Positions 9,488 to 17,214 of a stretch of DNA of 64,000 nucleotides are shown here, in pieces. Positions within the stretch are counted from its first letter, which is position 1. Each line of letters starts with the position of its first letter. The notes beneath the pieces were generated by a model that saw nothing but the letters and a program-made list of their open reading frames with translations, ran no database searches and was not told the DNA's origin. The DNA is from Bradyrhizobium erythrophlei (lineage in GTDB: Bacteria > Pseudomonadota > Alphaproteobacteria > Rhizobiales > Xanthobacteraceae), in contig NZ_LT670818.1 in NCBI RefSeq assembly GCF_900129505.1, positions 7,597,001 to 7,661,000 of the forward strand, written 5' to 3'. The translations under genes were made by a program, and so were the position numbers.

Positions 9488-10705
9488 ATGGCCGACGAGA
9501 CCATCTCTCATGTAACCGCAACGCCTCGCCCGGAAGTCTCCTCCACCTTCCTGCAGATCGCCGTGCTCGCTGCACTGGCTGCCACCGGAACGCTCGCCAC
9601 CAACATCCTGCTGCCGTCGCTGCCGCAGATGGCCACGTCGTTGAAAGTGTCGACCGCGTCCGTCACCTCCGCGATCACGATTTTCCTGACCGTGTTCGCG
9701 ATCGGCCAGCTCGTGGTCGGGCCCATCTCGGACCGCTACGGCAGGCGCTGGCCGGTGCTGACCGGCTTTGCCGTGTTCCTCACCGGCAGCCTCTGGTGCG
9801 GGCTCGCCAATGATTTGCCGGACCTGCTGATCGGCCGCGTCATCCAGGCCGCCGGCGCCTGCGCGACCTCGGTGCTGTCGCGCGCGATTGCCCGCGACCT
9901 GTTTTCCGGCGCCGCGCTGGCGCGAGCGATGGCGCTGATCATGATCGCGATGGCGGCAGCGCCCGGCTTCTCGCCGCTGCTCGGCGGCGCACTCGATCAT
10001 TATTTCGGCTGGCGTTCCGAATTTGCCTTTGTCGGGCTGTTCGCAACCCTTGGCGCCGTCGCCTACAGCGCGGTGCTCGGCGAAACCCACCGCTCGACGC
10101 GAATTCCGCTCGATCCGCTGGCGATCGCAAGGACCTATTTCGGGCTCTCGACCGATCGCCGCTTCCTGGTTCCAGCCGCGACCGTCAGCCTGATTATGGG
10201 CGGGCTGTTCGCGATGTTCTCGGCGGCACCGCGGGTGTTGATCGAAGGGCTGGGCTTCACGCCGATCCAGCTCGGGCTGTTCTTCGCCGGCACCGTCATG
10301 ATCGTGTTCGCCGCCGGCATGCTGGCGACGCAGCTGGCGCCGCGCTTCGGGCTCGACCGTTCGATCCGGGGCGGCCTGGTGGCCGCCGCCGCCGGCAGCG
10401 TCGCCATCCTGCTGGTCGCGAGCCTACACGCCACCTTCCTGCCGTTCCTTGGCGCTATGTGCGTGTTCCTGCTCGGCATGGGCATCGTCAATCCGCTCGG
10501 CACGGCGCAGGCGCTGTCCCCGTTCGGCGAGAAAGCAGGTGCGGCTTCGGCGCTCGTCGGCTTCTGGCAGATGATGGGCGCGGCGATCGGGGTTTTTCTG
10601 GCGGCAACCCTGTCGCGCGACGCGATGTTCGCTCTCGGCATCGTGCTGACGGTCGGCTCGCTGCTGGCGGCCGGGCTATATACGATGCGCAGCGGACCCA
10701 ACTAG
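9488..10705 (+). CDS. Bcr/CflA-family multidrug efflux MFS transporter
   Basis: A 405-residue, 12-helix drug:H+ antiporter of the DHA1 Bcr/CflA branch. The motif-A loop GPISDRYGRRWPVL after helix 2 and the helix-5 segment ending GFSPLLGGALDHYFGWRSEF (motif C-like, with the typical FGWR loop) are diagnostic. GGAG at 9479-9482 supports the ATG at 9488. The family exports bicyclomycin, chloramphenicol, sulfonamides or peptides; the specific substrate is not predictable. It is transcribed away from the insertion sequence, from a short promoter region with a palindrome. Confidence 0.88.
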   Translation: MADETISHVTATPRPEVSSTFLQIAVLAALAATGTLATNILLPSLPQMATSLKVSTASVTSAITIFLTVFAIGQLVVGPISDRYGRRWPVLTGFAVFLTGSLWCGLANDLPDLLIGRVIQAAGACATSVLSRAIARDLFSGAALARAMALIMIAMAAAPGFSPLLGGALDHYFGWRSEFAFVGLFATLGAVAYSAVLGETHRSTRIPLDPLAIARTYFGLSTDRRFLVPAATVSLIMGGLFAMFSAAPRVLIEGLGFTPIQLGLFFAGTVMIVFAAGMLATQLAPRFGLDRSIRGGLVAAAAGSVAILLVASLHATFLPFLGAMCVFLLGMGIVNPLGTAQALSPFGEKAGAASALVGFWQMMGAAIGVFLAATLSRDAMFALGIVLTVGSLLAAGLYTMRSGPN

Positions 10706-10838
10706 CGCGCGGTCGGTGCTCTAAATGTACTTCCGCTTTCGGCGGCACAGCGGACGACCGAACTTGCTGGTGCCGCGCCCCCGCCGCGAATGATCCATCT
10801 GCGACATCAGCCGCACAGTCATGGCTTGTCAAATTCTT

Positions 10839-10868
10839 GCGGCCTCCGAGATCAAACTCGGGGGCCGC
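10839..10868 (-). terminator. Possible terminator after the DUF3551 gene
   Basis: Twelve-base arms gcggcctccgag and ctcgggggccgc (one mismatch) enclose a 6-base loop, 32 bp past the DUF3551 stop. The following run on the minus strand is only moderately T-rich, so this could be a weak or Rho-assisted terminator shared with the convergent MFS gene. Confidence 0.4.
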
Positions 10869-10899
10869 ACCGTTCGAATCGAATTCTCAGACCGGCCGA

Positions 10900-11196
10900 T
10901 CACTGCACGGCGGGTTGTTTCCGGGACCGAAGCTCTCTTCCGGATTGTGATTGCTTTGATTGAGCCATGGAGTCGCTGGAATCCTTGGACGAGGAAGCGA
11001 GCGAGCACGTGCCACCGATACCGGCGGATGCGGCCCGGCACGCCTCCATGGTCTGATAACCGCAGCCATGAGCTGTTTGAGCGCCATTCGTAATGCAGTA
11101 GTCGTCTGCCTGAGCGGCGGACGCTGTCATAACAAAAAGCGCAAACGTGAACATCGTCGCAGCGGTGGCTGCGAACGTTTTCGAGGTCGGTGTCAT
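10900..11196 (-). CDS. DUF3551 small secreted protein
   Basis: 98 residues with a signal peptide (charged start, hydrophobic stretch, cleavage predicted after ASAAQA near residue 30). The short Cys-containing domain has DDYCITNG, HGCGYQTMEACRAASAGIGGTC and so on. The pattern of a first Cys, a second Cys before an aromatic, then Cys and GIGGxC matches DUF3551, a family abundant in Bradyrhizobium and of unknown function. AGGA lies about ten bases upstream of the ATG. The Ser/Gln-rich C-terminal tail is unconserved. It is probably exported and stabilised by disulfides. Confidence 0.75.
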   Translation of the reverse strand: MTPTSKTFAATAATMFTFALFVMTASAAQADDYCITNGAQTAHGCGYQTMEACRAASAGIGGTCSLASSSKDSSDSMAQSKQSQSGRELRSRKQPAVQ

Positions 11197-11633
11197 TTTG
11201 TCTTTTTCCTGTTTTCAGGTCCCACAAAAGATTCCTCAGCGTGCGATCCACGCTGGGTTTCTCGAGCGTGCATTAAAGCGCCGGGTTGGGTCTGGCAATT
11301 ACGGTCATCCGCATCGCAGCTATTCCCAAATTCGCTCTCAAGTTTGGGTGTTCGAACTGTGATGCACAGTTACGAAGTTGTGTGCGTTGGTGCCGCTTGC
11401 AGGCAACGATGAAAAACATTTGCTACCGCGGGCGACGCGATCGAATGAATTTTTCTGTACGGCGCACGAGTCCGGTGTTGGCACATCACGTTACTTTGTT
11501 GAGCTGCGGATTGTTGCTCTCGGGCATGGCGGACTCTGGCAGCGATCCGCCCGGTAGATCTACGAGTTCACGGCCGAGCTGGCAGGTTCGGCGACAGACA
11601 TAGATCAAGCGCCGAGGTGGCTGCGCCGAACAG
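11197..11633. other. 437-bp intergenic region with a perfect inverted repeat
   Basis: No convincing gene. The clearest element is AACTGTG-ATG-CACAGTT at 11355-11371, an exact 7-bp inverted repeat with a 3-bp spacer, which looks like a binding site for a dimeric regulator. The region separates the DUF3551 gene start (11196) from the cyclase stop (11634), both on the minus strand, so it should hold the DUF3551 promoter. Confidence 0.4.
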
Positions 11634-12923
11634 TCACATCTCTGTCGCCAGATAACGCGCGTAGCCCTCGGCCGTCGCCGCATCCGAGCCGATGTCGGGA
11701 TCGAGTGTATAGAGGTCCTGCGCACGGCCGATGCCGCGCAAGGCAAAGCGACCGGTGGAAACAAGGTAGCCCTGACCGACGGCGTCAAGGCCGGTACGGA
11801 AATCCGAGGACGCGAGGAGTTCGCGGTCGACCGAGCGGCACATCGAGGCGATGCGGCTGACCTCGTTGACCGCGGGCCCCACCACGGTGAAGTCGAGCCG
11901 GTCCTCGCTGCCGACATTGCCGTAGAAGACGTCGCCGACATGCAGGCCGACCCAGGCCGACGTCGTCGGCCGGCCATTACGCGCGCGGCGGGCGTTCAGC
12001 TCGGCCATGTTGTGTCGCAAGCGATGTTCGGCCCGCAGTGCGGCGCGTTTGGCCGCGGCGGTGTCAGCGCTGGTGAACATCGCCAGCACGCCGTCCCCGA
12101 TCAGCTTGAGCACGTCGCCGCCCTCGTCATGGACGGCGTCGATGGCGGCCTGCGCGTAATCGTTGAGGAACGGAATGATCTCGTCGGGCCCGATGCTTTC
12201 CGAAATCGCGGTCGAGTCGCGAAGATCGGAAAACCACAAGACCGCTTTGATGCGCTCGGTGACCCCGCGCGAGATCTTTCCGCGCAATACCTGTTCGGAA
12301 GCATCGCGCCCGAGATAGACCCGGCCCAGCGTGCGCGCGATATCGATCTGGGCGGCCGATTTGATCGCGAGCCCCAATACCGGCACGAGGTCGCGCAGCG
12401 CGGCCAGTCCCTGCTCGCCAAAGCCCTCGGCACGGCGCGTCAACCAGTAGGAATAAACGCAATCCATCTGGCCGATGGTTCCGGCTTCGCCGAAGCGATG
12501 CACGAAGGCGACAAAGTGCCGGTGGCCCCTGGCGGCGAGATCGTCGATCATCGTAAAATCCAGCGAGGCGCAATCAGCAAGGTCGATCTGCACGTCGTCG
12601 TGGCCGTTTTCGAGCATGTGATGGAAGACCGAGCGGCGCCAGTTCTGCGCGGCGTCGCCCTCGCCGGTCGGTCCATATTCGAACGTATTGCTCTCGTCGA
12701 TTTCGGTGTCGTTCCAGCGAAATCCGCGCCCCTCGAAGATCGGGTGCAGCGTGTCGATGAACACCAGCCCGCGCGACAGTTCGAGACCTCCGGCCCGGCA
12801 ACGTTCGCAGAATCCGCGAACCAGCTCGATTTCGGGCAGGCCGGTCAGGCCCTGGCTCACCAGCCAGTTCATCAGGTGCAGTCGGGGTGCGATATCCATG
12901 AAACCATTGTGCCGCGCAACCAT
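11634..12923 (-). CDS. Class III adenylate cyclase, soluble
   Basis: A 429-residue protein with a C-terminal class III cyclase catalytic domain (about residues 225-385) producing cyclic nucleotide from NTP. Both metal-binding aspartates are seen (FSDLRDST and IGDGVLA), as is the adenine-selecting lysine in DVLKLIGD, the second specificity residue Thr in FTVVG, and the transition-state Asn/Arg in AVNEVSR. It is therefore predicted to make cAMP. The N-terminal 220 residues have no membrane helix and no domain I recognise; similar N-terminal regions occur in many Bradyrhizobium cyclases. An alternative ATG lies eight codons in (12899); neither start has a good ribosome site. Confidence 0.82.
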   Translation of the reverse strand: MVARHNGFMDIAPRLHLMNWLVSQGLTGLPEIELVRGFCERCRAGGLELSRGLVFIDTLHPIFEGRGFRWNDTEIDESNTFEYGPTGEGDAAQNWRRSVFHHMLENGHDDVQIDLADCASLDFTMIDDLAARGHRHFVAFVHRFGEAGTIGQMDCVYSYWLTRRAEGFGEQGLAALRDLVPVLGLAIKSAAQIDIARTLGRVYLGRDASEQVLRGKISRGVTERIKAVLWFSDLRDSTAISESIGPDEIIPFLNDYAQAAIDAVHDEGGDVLKLIGDGVLAMFTSADTAAAKRAALRAEHRLRHNMAELNARRARNGRPTTSAWVGLHVGDVFYGNVGSEDRLDFTVVGPAVNEVSRIASMCRSVDRELLASSDFRTGLDAVGQGYLVSTGRFALRGIGRAQDLYTLDPDIGSDAATAEGYARYLATEM

Positions 12924-12977
12924 GCGCGGCGAAAGACTCTGGCGCGTTCCATGAGCCAGTCTACGATGTCGCCCGCG

Positions 12978-13367
12978 TCACGGCCTCGCCGTCTTCCTTG
13001 ACGAAGGACGCGACTGGATGCTCGAGCAGATCGAGCACGGCCTCCGACGGCCGGCACAATTTGACGCCTTTGGGGTCACCACGATCGGCCGGTTGATCAG
13101 GATCGGATGCGCCAGCATGACATCGATCAGCTGGTCGTCGCTCCATTTGGGATCGGCAAGCCCGAGTTCCGCATAGGGCGTGCCTTTTTCGCGCAACAGC
13201 GCGCGAACCGGGATTGCCATCGCCGTGATCAGCTCGACCAGCCGCACCCGGCTGGGCGGATTCTTCAGATATTCGATCACCTCGGGCTCCTCGCCGCTCT
13301 GGCGGATCATGGCCAGCGTGTTGCGCGAGGTGCCGCAGGCGGGGTTGTGATAGATCGTGACGGTCAT
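12978..13367 (-). CDS. arsC: Glutaredoxin-dependent arsenate reductase, 3' frameshifted
   Basis: Arsenate reductase of the ArsC/Spx fold, which reduces As(V) to As(III) with glutathione and glutaredoxin. Catalytic Cys11 lies in HNPACGTSRN and the conserved ILINRPIVVTPK is present. After TPK the reading frame is lost: frame 1 runs on as a non-conserved tail to 12978 (129 residues). Reading one base over gives the expected GVKLCRPSE and a stop at 12961, about 135 residues. One base appears to be missing from a 4-G run at 13072-13075 (plus strand). The lost LCRP arginine is one of the three arginines known to bind arsenate in the R773 enzyme, so activity is doubtful if the shift is real. The start overlaps the aqpS stop as ATGA. 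Confidence 0.8.
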   Translation of the reverse strand: MTVTIYHNPACGTSRNTLAMIRQSGEEPEVIEYLKNPPSRVRLVELITAMAIPVRALLREKGTPYAELGLADPKWSDDQLIDVMLAHPILINRPIVVTPKASNCAGRRRPCSICSSIQSRPSSRKTARP

Positions 13368-14062
13368 GGTTGAGCTTCCCTGGCCATGGCAGCTCCCACG
13401 CCTCCGGCGCGCAGCAGCCAGCTCATCAGCATCAGCGCTGCGACCGAGCCGCAAAGTTCGGCGGCGATGAAGCCGGGGAGGTCGATGGGGCGAATTCCGG
13501 AAAAACTGTTGGTCAGTGAGCGCGCGATCGCGACCGCAGGGTTCGCGAACGACGTCGACGAGGTGAACCAATAGGCCGCGGTGATGTAAAGGCCGACCAG
13601 CCAGGGCACGGCGCCGCGCTCAAAGCGGATACCGGCAAGAATGGCAGCCACCAGGCCGAACGCGGCAACGCCTTCCGCCAGCCATTGCGCGCCGCCGGTT
13701 CGGATCTTGAGCGAGGCATCGAGCAGCGGCAGCGCGAACATCGCGTGCGCCACCATGGTTCCGGCAACGCCGCCGGCGACCTGCGCCAGAACATACGACA
13801 ACGCCTCGCGCGGCGGCAGCTCGCGCTTGAGCGCAAACACCAGGGTGACGGCGGGATTGAAATGCGCCCCCGAAATAGGGCCGAGAATGGTGATGAGAAC
13901 CACCAGCATCGCGCCGGTGGCGAGGGTGTTGCCGAGCAGCGCCAGCGCCACGTCCCTGGTGAGGCTTTCGGCCATGATGCCGGAGCCGACCACCGTCGCC
14001 ACCAAGAGCGCGGTGCCCAGCGCTTCCGCTGTCAGCCGGCGCGGCAGATCAAAGCCAGGCAT
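13364..14062 (-). CDS. aqpS: Aquaglyceroporin, arsenite channel AqpS-like
   Basis: A 232-residue MIP-family channel with six membrane helices. The two pore NPA boxes are seen as GAHFNPAVTL (about residue 67) and SFANPAVAIARS (about 175). In Sinorhizobium the ars-operon channel AqpS releases As(III) made by ArsC, replacing ArsB. Position between two arsenate reductase genes, with start and stop codons overlapping both neighbours, supports that role here. It could also conduct glycerol or other small solutes. Regulation is expected from the arsR at the head of the unit. Confidence 0.88.
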   Translation of the reverse strand: MPGFDLPRRLTAEALGTALLVATVVGSGIMAESLTRDVALALLGNTLATGAMLVVLITILGPISGAHFNPAVTLVFALKRELPPREALSYVLAQVAGGVAGTMVAHAMFALPLLDASLKIRTGGAQWLAEGVAAFGLVAAILAGIRFERGAVPWLVGLYITAAYWFTSSTSFANPAVAIARSLTNSFSGIRPIDLPGFIAAELCGSVAALMLMSWLLRAGGVGAAMAREAQP

Positions 14063-14589
14063 CAGCTGGCCTTCTGCCGGCCGGAGGTGGCTCCCGCACT
14101 ACGGCCGATATCGCGCAGCCTGGTGCCGAGCGACAGGCGATCGATGCTTTCCAATGGCAGGCTGGTGAAGGCGGCAATGCGATTCTTGAGATAGCGAAAC
14201 GCCGCAACGAACGCCGCTTCCTTTTGTATGTCGGTGCCCCCGGCTTCGGCTGGGTCTTCAATGCCCCAATGCGCCGTCATCGGCTGGCCGGGCCATACCG
14301 GACAGGACTCGCCGGCTGCGTTGTCGCAGACGGTGAAAACGAAATCCATCACCGGCGCATCGGGCGACGCGAATTCCTCCCAGCTCTTCGAACGCAGATC
14401 GTCTGATGGGTAATCCAGGCTCTTGAGAACCTTGATGGCAAACCGATTCACGTTCCCTTTCGGCTGGCTGCCGGCGGAGAAGGCGCGGAAGTGGCGGTGA
14501 CCGTCTTTTCGCAGAATCGATTCCGCCAAAATCGAACGCGCGCTGTTGCCGGTGCACAGGAACAGAACGTTGTAGATGCGCTCAGACAT
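14062..14589 (-). CDS. arsC: Low-molecular-weight phosphatase-type arsenate reductase
   Basis: A 175-residue protein of the LMW protein tyrosine phosphatase fold. The P-loop CTGNSARS (CX5R) starts at Cys12, and FTVCDNAAGESCPVWPGQP carries the further cysteine used for thiol relay in thioredoxin-type ArsC. It reduces arsenate by a mechanism unrelated to the glutaredoxin-type enzyme encoded two genes downstream. The gene overlaps the arsR end by 8 bp and abuts aqpS by one base (TGATG), indicating translational coupling. Some members in rhizobia are called arsenate reductase/protein tyrosine phosphatase without direct test. Confidence 0.88.
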   Translation of the reverse strand: MSERIYNVLFLCTGNSARSILAESILRKDGHRHFRAFSAGSQPKGNVNRFAIKVLKSLDYPSDDLRSKSWEEFASPDAPVMDFVFTVCDNAAGESCPVWPGQPMTAHWGIEDPAEAGGTDIQKEAAFVAAFRYLKNRIAAFTSLPLESIDRLSLGTRLRDIGRSAGATSGRQKAS

Positions 14590-14944
14590 GGGCCTTCCTC
14601 CTCGGCTTCGGTGGAGAACACGGCGTGAGGCTTTCGACCATCGGCGCGCAGATTTCGGGCCGGCCGTCGCAACAATCCCTCAGCATGAACAGCATGACGT
14701 CCTGAAATCGCGTGAGATCGGCGCGATAGACGATCGATCGGCCGAAGCGCTGTGCCGAGATCAGCCCCGCGCGCGATAAAATCGATAGATGCGAAGACAT
14801 GGTGTTTTGCGGCACCGCCAGTGCCTTGGCAATGTCACCGGCCGCGAGCCCCTGCGGCTCGTGCTTTACCAACAGGCGAAACACCTCTAGCCGCGTGGAT
14901 TGCGCCAGCGCAGCGAGTGCAAGAATTGCATCTTCCGATTCCAT
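14582..14944 (-). CDS. arsR: ArsR-family arsenic-responsive repressor
   Basis: 120 residues, winged helix-turn-helix (LAAGDIAKALAVPQNTMSSHLSIL is the recognition region). A C-terminal cysteine cluster RDCCDGRPEIC is a likely As(III) site, placed unlike the helix-3 CVC of E. coli ArsR but as in C-terminal-type ArsRs. The ATG at 14944 was chosen over one 16 codons upstream because the upstream codons overlap a perfect operator palindrome. First gene of the leftward arsR-arsC-aqpS-arsC unit, which it should derepress when As(III) binds. Confidence 0.9.
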   Translation of the reverse strand: MESEDAILALAALAQSTRLEVFRLLVKHEPQGLAAGDIAKALAVPQNTMSSHLSILSRAGLISAQRFGRSIVYRADLTRFQDVMLFMLRDCCDGRPEICAPMVESLTPCSPPKPRRKAHV

Positions 14945-14964
14945 ATATCCAGACTTATGGATAT
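14945..14964 (-). promoter_or_regulatory. ArsR operator palindrome
   Basis: ATATCCA-N6-TGGATAT, exact 7-bp arms, directly abutting the arsR start codon at 14944. Its length and position match an autoregulatory ArsR site. Because it touches the ATG, the transcript may have almost no leader. Confidence 0.7.
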
Positions 14965-15030
14965 TTTGTCGTTTGTCAACAAGGCTGGGCACCGTATCGG
15001 GCCCTTGCCCCGGTCACTACTACCGCCGAA

Positions 15031-15231
15031 CTAGCAGCACTTCTTGGTCTCTTGTACCGGCGGACAGGGAACTGAACCATAAGAGCAGAATACACAACAA
15101 TCGCCTGCGAGCGGCTTCAGTCTCTCGCCGCAGCCCTTGCAATCGTAAAAAAACTGGCAGGCGTCAGTGGGCATGGTCTCGACCGACCGATGGCCGCATT
15201 TCGGGCAAGTCAGCGTTGATTTCAGCTGCAT
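15031..15231 (-). CDS. GDCCVxC-domain small cysteine-rich protein
   Basis: 66 residues with a zinc-ribbon-like pair (CPKCGH and CKGCGE) followed by the signature GDCCVFCSYGSVPCPP and a terminal CC. The GDCCVxC family is small, of unknown function, often beside mercury or arsenic genes, and in some bacteria contains selenocysteine; here all positions are cysteine. AAGGTGC upstream supports the ATG at 15231. It lies just upstream of arsR on the same strand and could share in metal(loid) binding or delivery. Function is inferred only from the company it keeps. Confidence 0.75.
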   Translation of the reverse strand: MQLKSTLTCPKCGHRSVETMPTDACQFFYDCKGCGERLKPLAGDCCVFCSYGSVPCPPVQETKKCC

Positions 15232-15415
15232 GAACGGCGCACCTTGATTGCAGGCTTCCATAGTAGCCAGATATCTCACCGCCGCGAGCGGGGAAATCAA
15301 ATTGGCGATGGAACAGGCCACACACTACCGGAATGGCACGATCCTGCCCCCTGATCCTCCTTACGCTGCTTTGGCATCCGCTGCTACATCGGCCGGACGA
15401 GCATTAGACAAATAG

Positions 15416-15472
15416 TATTTCCATTATTCCGGAAATATCAATTGACAGCGTCTCCAGAGAATGACAGATTAT
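15416..15472 (+). promoter_or_regulatory. Operator and promoter of the rightward ars module
   Basis: TATTTCC-N8-GGAAATA at 15416-15437 is an inverted repeat with exact 7-bp arms, different from the leftward operator. It is followed by TTGACA at 15442-15447 and a weak GATTAT about 19 bases on. The next ATG is at 15477, so the message may be leaderless or nearly so. It is probably bound by the ArsR encoded immediately downstream. Confidence 0.55.
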
Positions 15473-15476
15473 CGTC

Positions 15477-15791
15477 ATGAAGCTGGATGATGCCGCCGCC
15501 CATCTCGAAGCCCTGGGAAATCCCACCCGGCTTAAGATCTATCGTGCGCTCGTGCGTGCCGGCGATGCCGGACTCGCCGTCGGCCGCCTGCAGGACAAGC
15601 TGAAGATCGCCCCCTCAACGCTGTCCCATCACATCAAGACATTGATGGTGGTCGGACTCATCAATCAGGTGCGGGATGCGACCACCCTGGTGTGTCACGC
15701 CAATTACGACGTGATGCGGGGGCTGGTGGAATTTCTGGTCGCGGAGTGCTGCGCCGATACCGCGGAGACCGACGACACCAAGGCGGCATAG
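15477..15791 (+). CDS. arsR: Second ArsR-family regulator
   Basis: A 104-residue winged helix-turn-helix protein of the ArsR/SmtB family (VGRLQDKLKIAPSTLSHHIKTL recognition region). It is clearly distinct from the leftward ArsR: shorter, with a CC pair in AECCADT near the C-terminus and a single Cys in TLVCHANYD. These suggest a thiol metalloid site. First gene of the rightward unit with the FAD oxidoreductase and two MFS genes. It is likely autoregulated through the palindrome at 15416-15437. Confidence 0.88.
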   Translation: MKLDDAAAHLEALGNPTRLKIYRALVRAGDAGLAVGRLQDKLKIAPSTLSHHIKTLMVVGLINQVRDATTLVCHANYDVMRGLVEFLVAECCADTAETDDTKAA

Positions 15792-15840
15792 TTCGCTTGC
15801 GCCCACAATTTCGATATTTCTGGTTTGATGGGAGAAGACC

Positions 15841-17205
15841 ATGAGCGAAGCAAAGACGGTGGCGATCGTCGGCGCCGGCCCAGTCGGGCTCGCCGCCGCC
15901 GCCCATGTGCTGGAGCGAGGGCTTCGGCCGATCGTGCTGGAAGCCGGTCACAGCGCCGGGCATTCGGTGCGGCAATGGGGCCACGTTCAGCTGTTCTCGC
16001 CGTGGGAGTACAATATCGACCGCGCGGCGGCGCGACTGCTGGCGCCGACCGGATGGAATTCGCCGGCGCCTGAGCAGTATCCGACCGGCAGTGAGCTGGT
16101 TGAACGCTATCTCGAGCCGCTCGCCACCAGGACCGTTCTCGCCAGGCATATCCACGCCGATAGCCGCGTCATCGACGTCAGCCGCGCCGGCTTCGACAAG
16201 CTGAAGACCAAGGGCCGCGACACCGCGCCGTTCGAAATCCGCTATCAGAACGGCCAAGGCCCCAAGGTAATGAGGGCGGACGCGGTGATCGACGTATCCG
16301 GCACCTGGCACTCGCCCAACCCGGCCGGCGCCAACGGCCTGCGTGCCATCGGCGAGACGCAAGCCGCCGACAGGATCGCTTACGGGATGCCCGATGTGCT
16401 CGGCAAGGACCGCGCCCGCTACGCCGGCAAGACCGTCGCGGTGCTGGGCGCGGGCCATTCGGCGATCGGCACCCTCACCGATCTCGCGCGGCTCGGGGAA
16501 CAATCGCCGGCGACTAAACCGATCTGGCTGTTGCGCAGCAATGATCCGGCGAAGGCGTTTGGCGGCGGCGCCAATGACAAGCTTGCCGCCCGCGGCGAAC
16601 TCGGGGCGGCTTTTGCCGCACTGGTCGCGGCGGAGCGGATCAAGCTGGAGAGCGAATTTCGCGTGTCGCATGTCACTTTAGACGGCCCTCGCCTCATCGT
16701 CGGCGCTGGCGGGGCCTGTTGCGGCCGTCAAATCGTCGTGGACGAACTCATCGTGGCGACAGGTTTCCGCCCCGATCTCGATTTCGTGCGCGAACTTCGC
16801 ATCCAGCTCGATCCGGCGATCGAATGCCCGGCGATGCTGGCGCCGCTGATCGATCCGAACGAACACAGCTGCGGCACCGTGCGGCCACATGGCGCGCGGG
16901 AGCTGGCGCAGGCCGAACCCGGCTTCTATTTCGCCGGCATGAAATCCTACGGCCGCGCGCCGACCTTCCTGATGCTGACGGGATATGAACAGGTGCGGTC
17001 GATCGCCGCCGATATTGCCGGCGACCGCGAGGCCGCCGAGCGCGTCGAACTGGAACTGCCCGAGACCGGCGTCTGCAATCGGTCGGCCGCGCCTGATGCG
17101 AGTAGCTGCTGCGGCGGACTGGCATTTTCGGGTGTTGACGCCTGTTGCGTGGCGGATGCAAATGCCAAGCAAGAAGGCAAAGCAGGGTGCGGGTGCGCGG
17201 CTTAA
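15841..17205 (+). CDS. FAD-dependent oxidoreductase with Cys-rich tail (ArsO-like)
   Basis: A 454-residue two-dinucleotide-binding flavoprotein. VAIVGAGPVGLAAA (residues 8-20) binds FAD and VAVLGAGHSAIGTL (about 200) binds NAD(P)H; the ATGFRPD motif follows near 305, as in flavin monooxygenase and thioredoxin reductase-like enzymes. Beyond about residue 410 is a tail with SSCCGG, DACCVAD and GCGC clusters, unusual for the fold and suited to binding As(III) or another soft metal. Position after arsR and before two MFS genes matches putative arsenic flavoproteins called ArsO, whose reaction is unsettled. It may oxidise or reduce an arsenic compound exported by the MFS pumps; that is inference. 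Confidence 0.75.
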   Translation: MSEAKTVAIVGAGPVGLAAAAHVLERGLRPIVLEAGHSAGHSVRQWGHVQLFSPWEYNIDRAAARLLAPTGWNSPAPEQYPTGSELVERYLEPLATRTVLARHIHADSRVIDVSRAGFDKLKTKGRDTAPFEIRYQNGQGPKVMRADAVIDVSGTWHSPNPAGANGLRAIGETQAADRIAYGMPDVLGKDRARYAGKTVAVLGAGHSAIGTLTDLARLGEQSPATKPIWLLRSNDPAKAFGGGANDKLAARGELGAAFAALVAAERIKLESEFRVSHVTLDGPRLIVGAGGACCGRQIVVDELIVATGFRPDLDFVRELRIQLDPAIECPAMLAPLIDPNEHSCGTVRPHGARELAQAEPGFYFAGMKSYGRAPTFLMLTGYEQVRSIAADIAGDREAAERVELELPETGVCNRSAAPDASSCCGGLAFSGVDACCVADANAKQEGKAGCGCAA

Positions 17206-17214
17206 ACGCACAAG

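Noticed and set aside
11286..11603. A 105-codon plus-strand frame between the DUF3551 and cyclase genes
   Set aside because: No ribosome site or domain, and it crosses a perfect palindrome.
13364..14062. Reading the MIP channel as a plain glycerol facilitator GlpF
   Set aside because: Its codons overlap two arsenate reductase genes under an ArsR operator; an arsenite channel role is more economical.
15661..16671. A 336-codon minus-strand frame opposite arsR and the flavoprotein
   Set aside because: Shadow frame; the plus-strand flavoprotein has clear FAD and NAD(P)H motifs.
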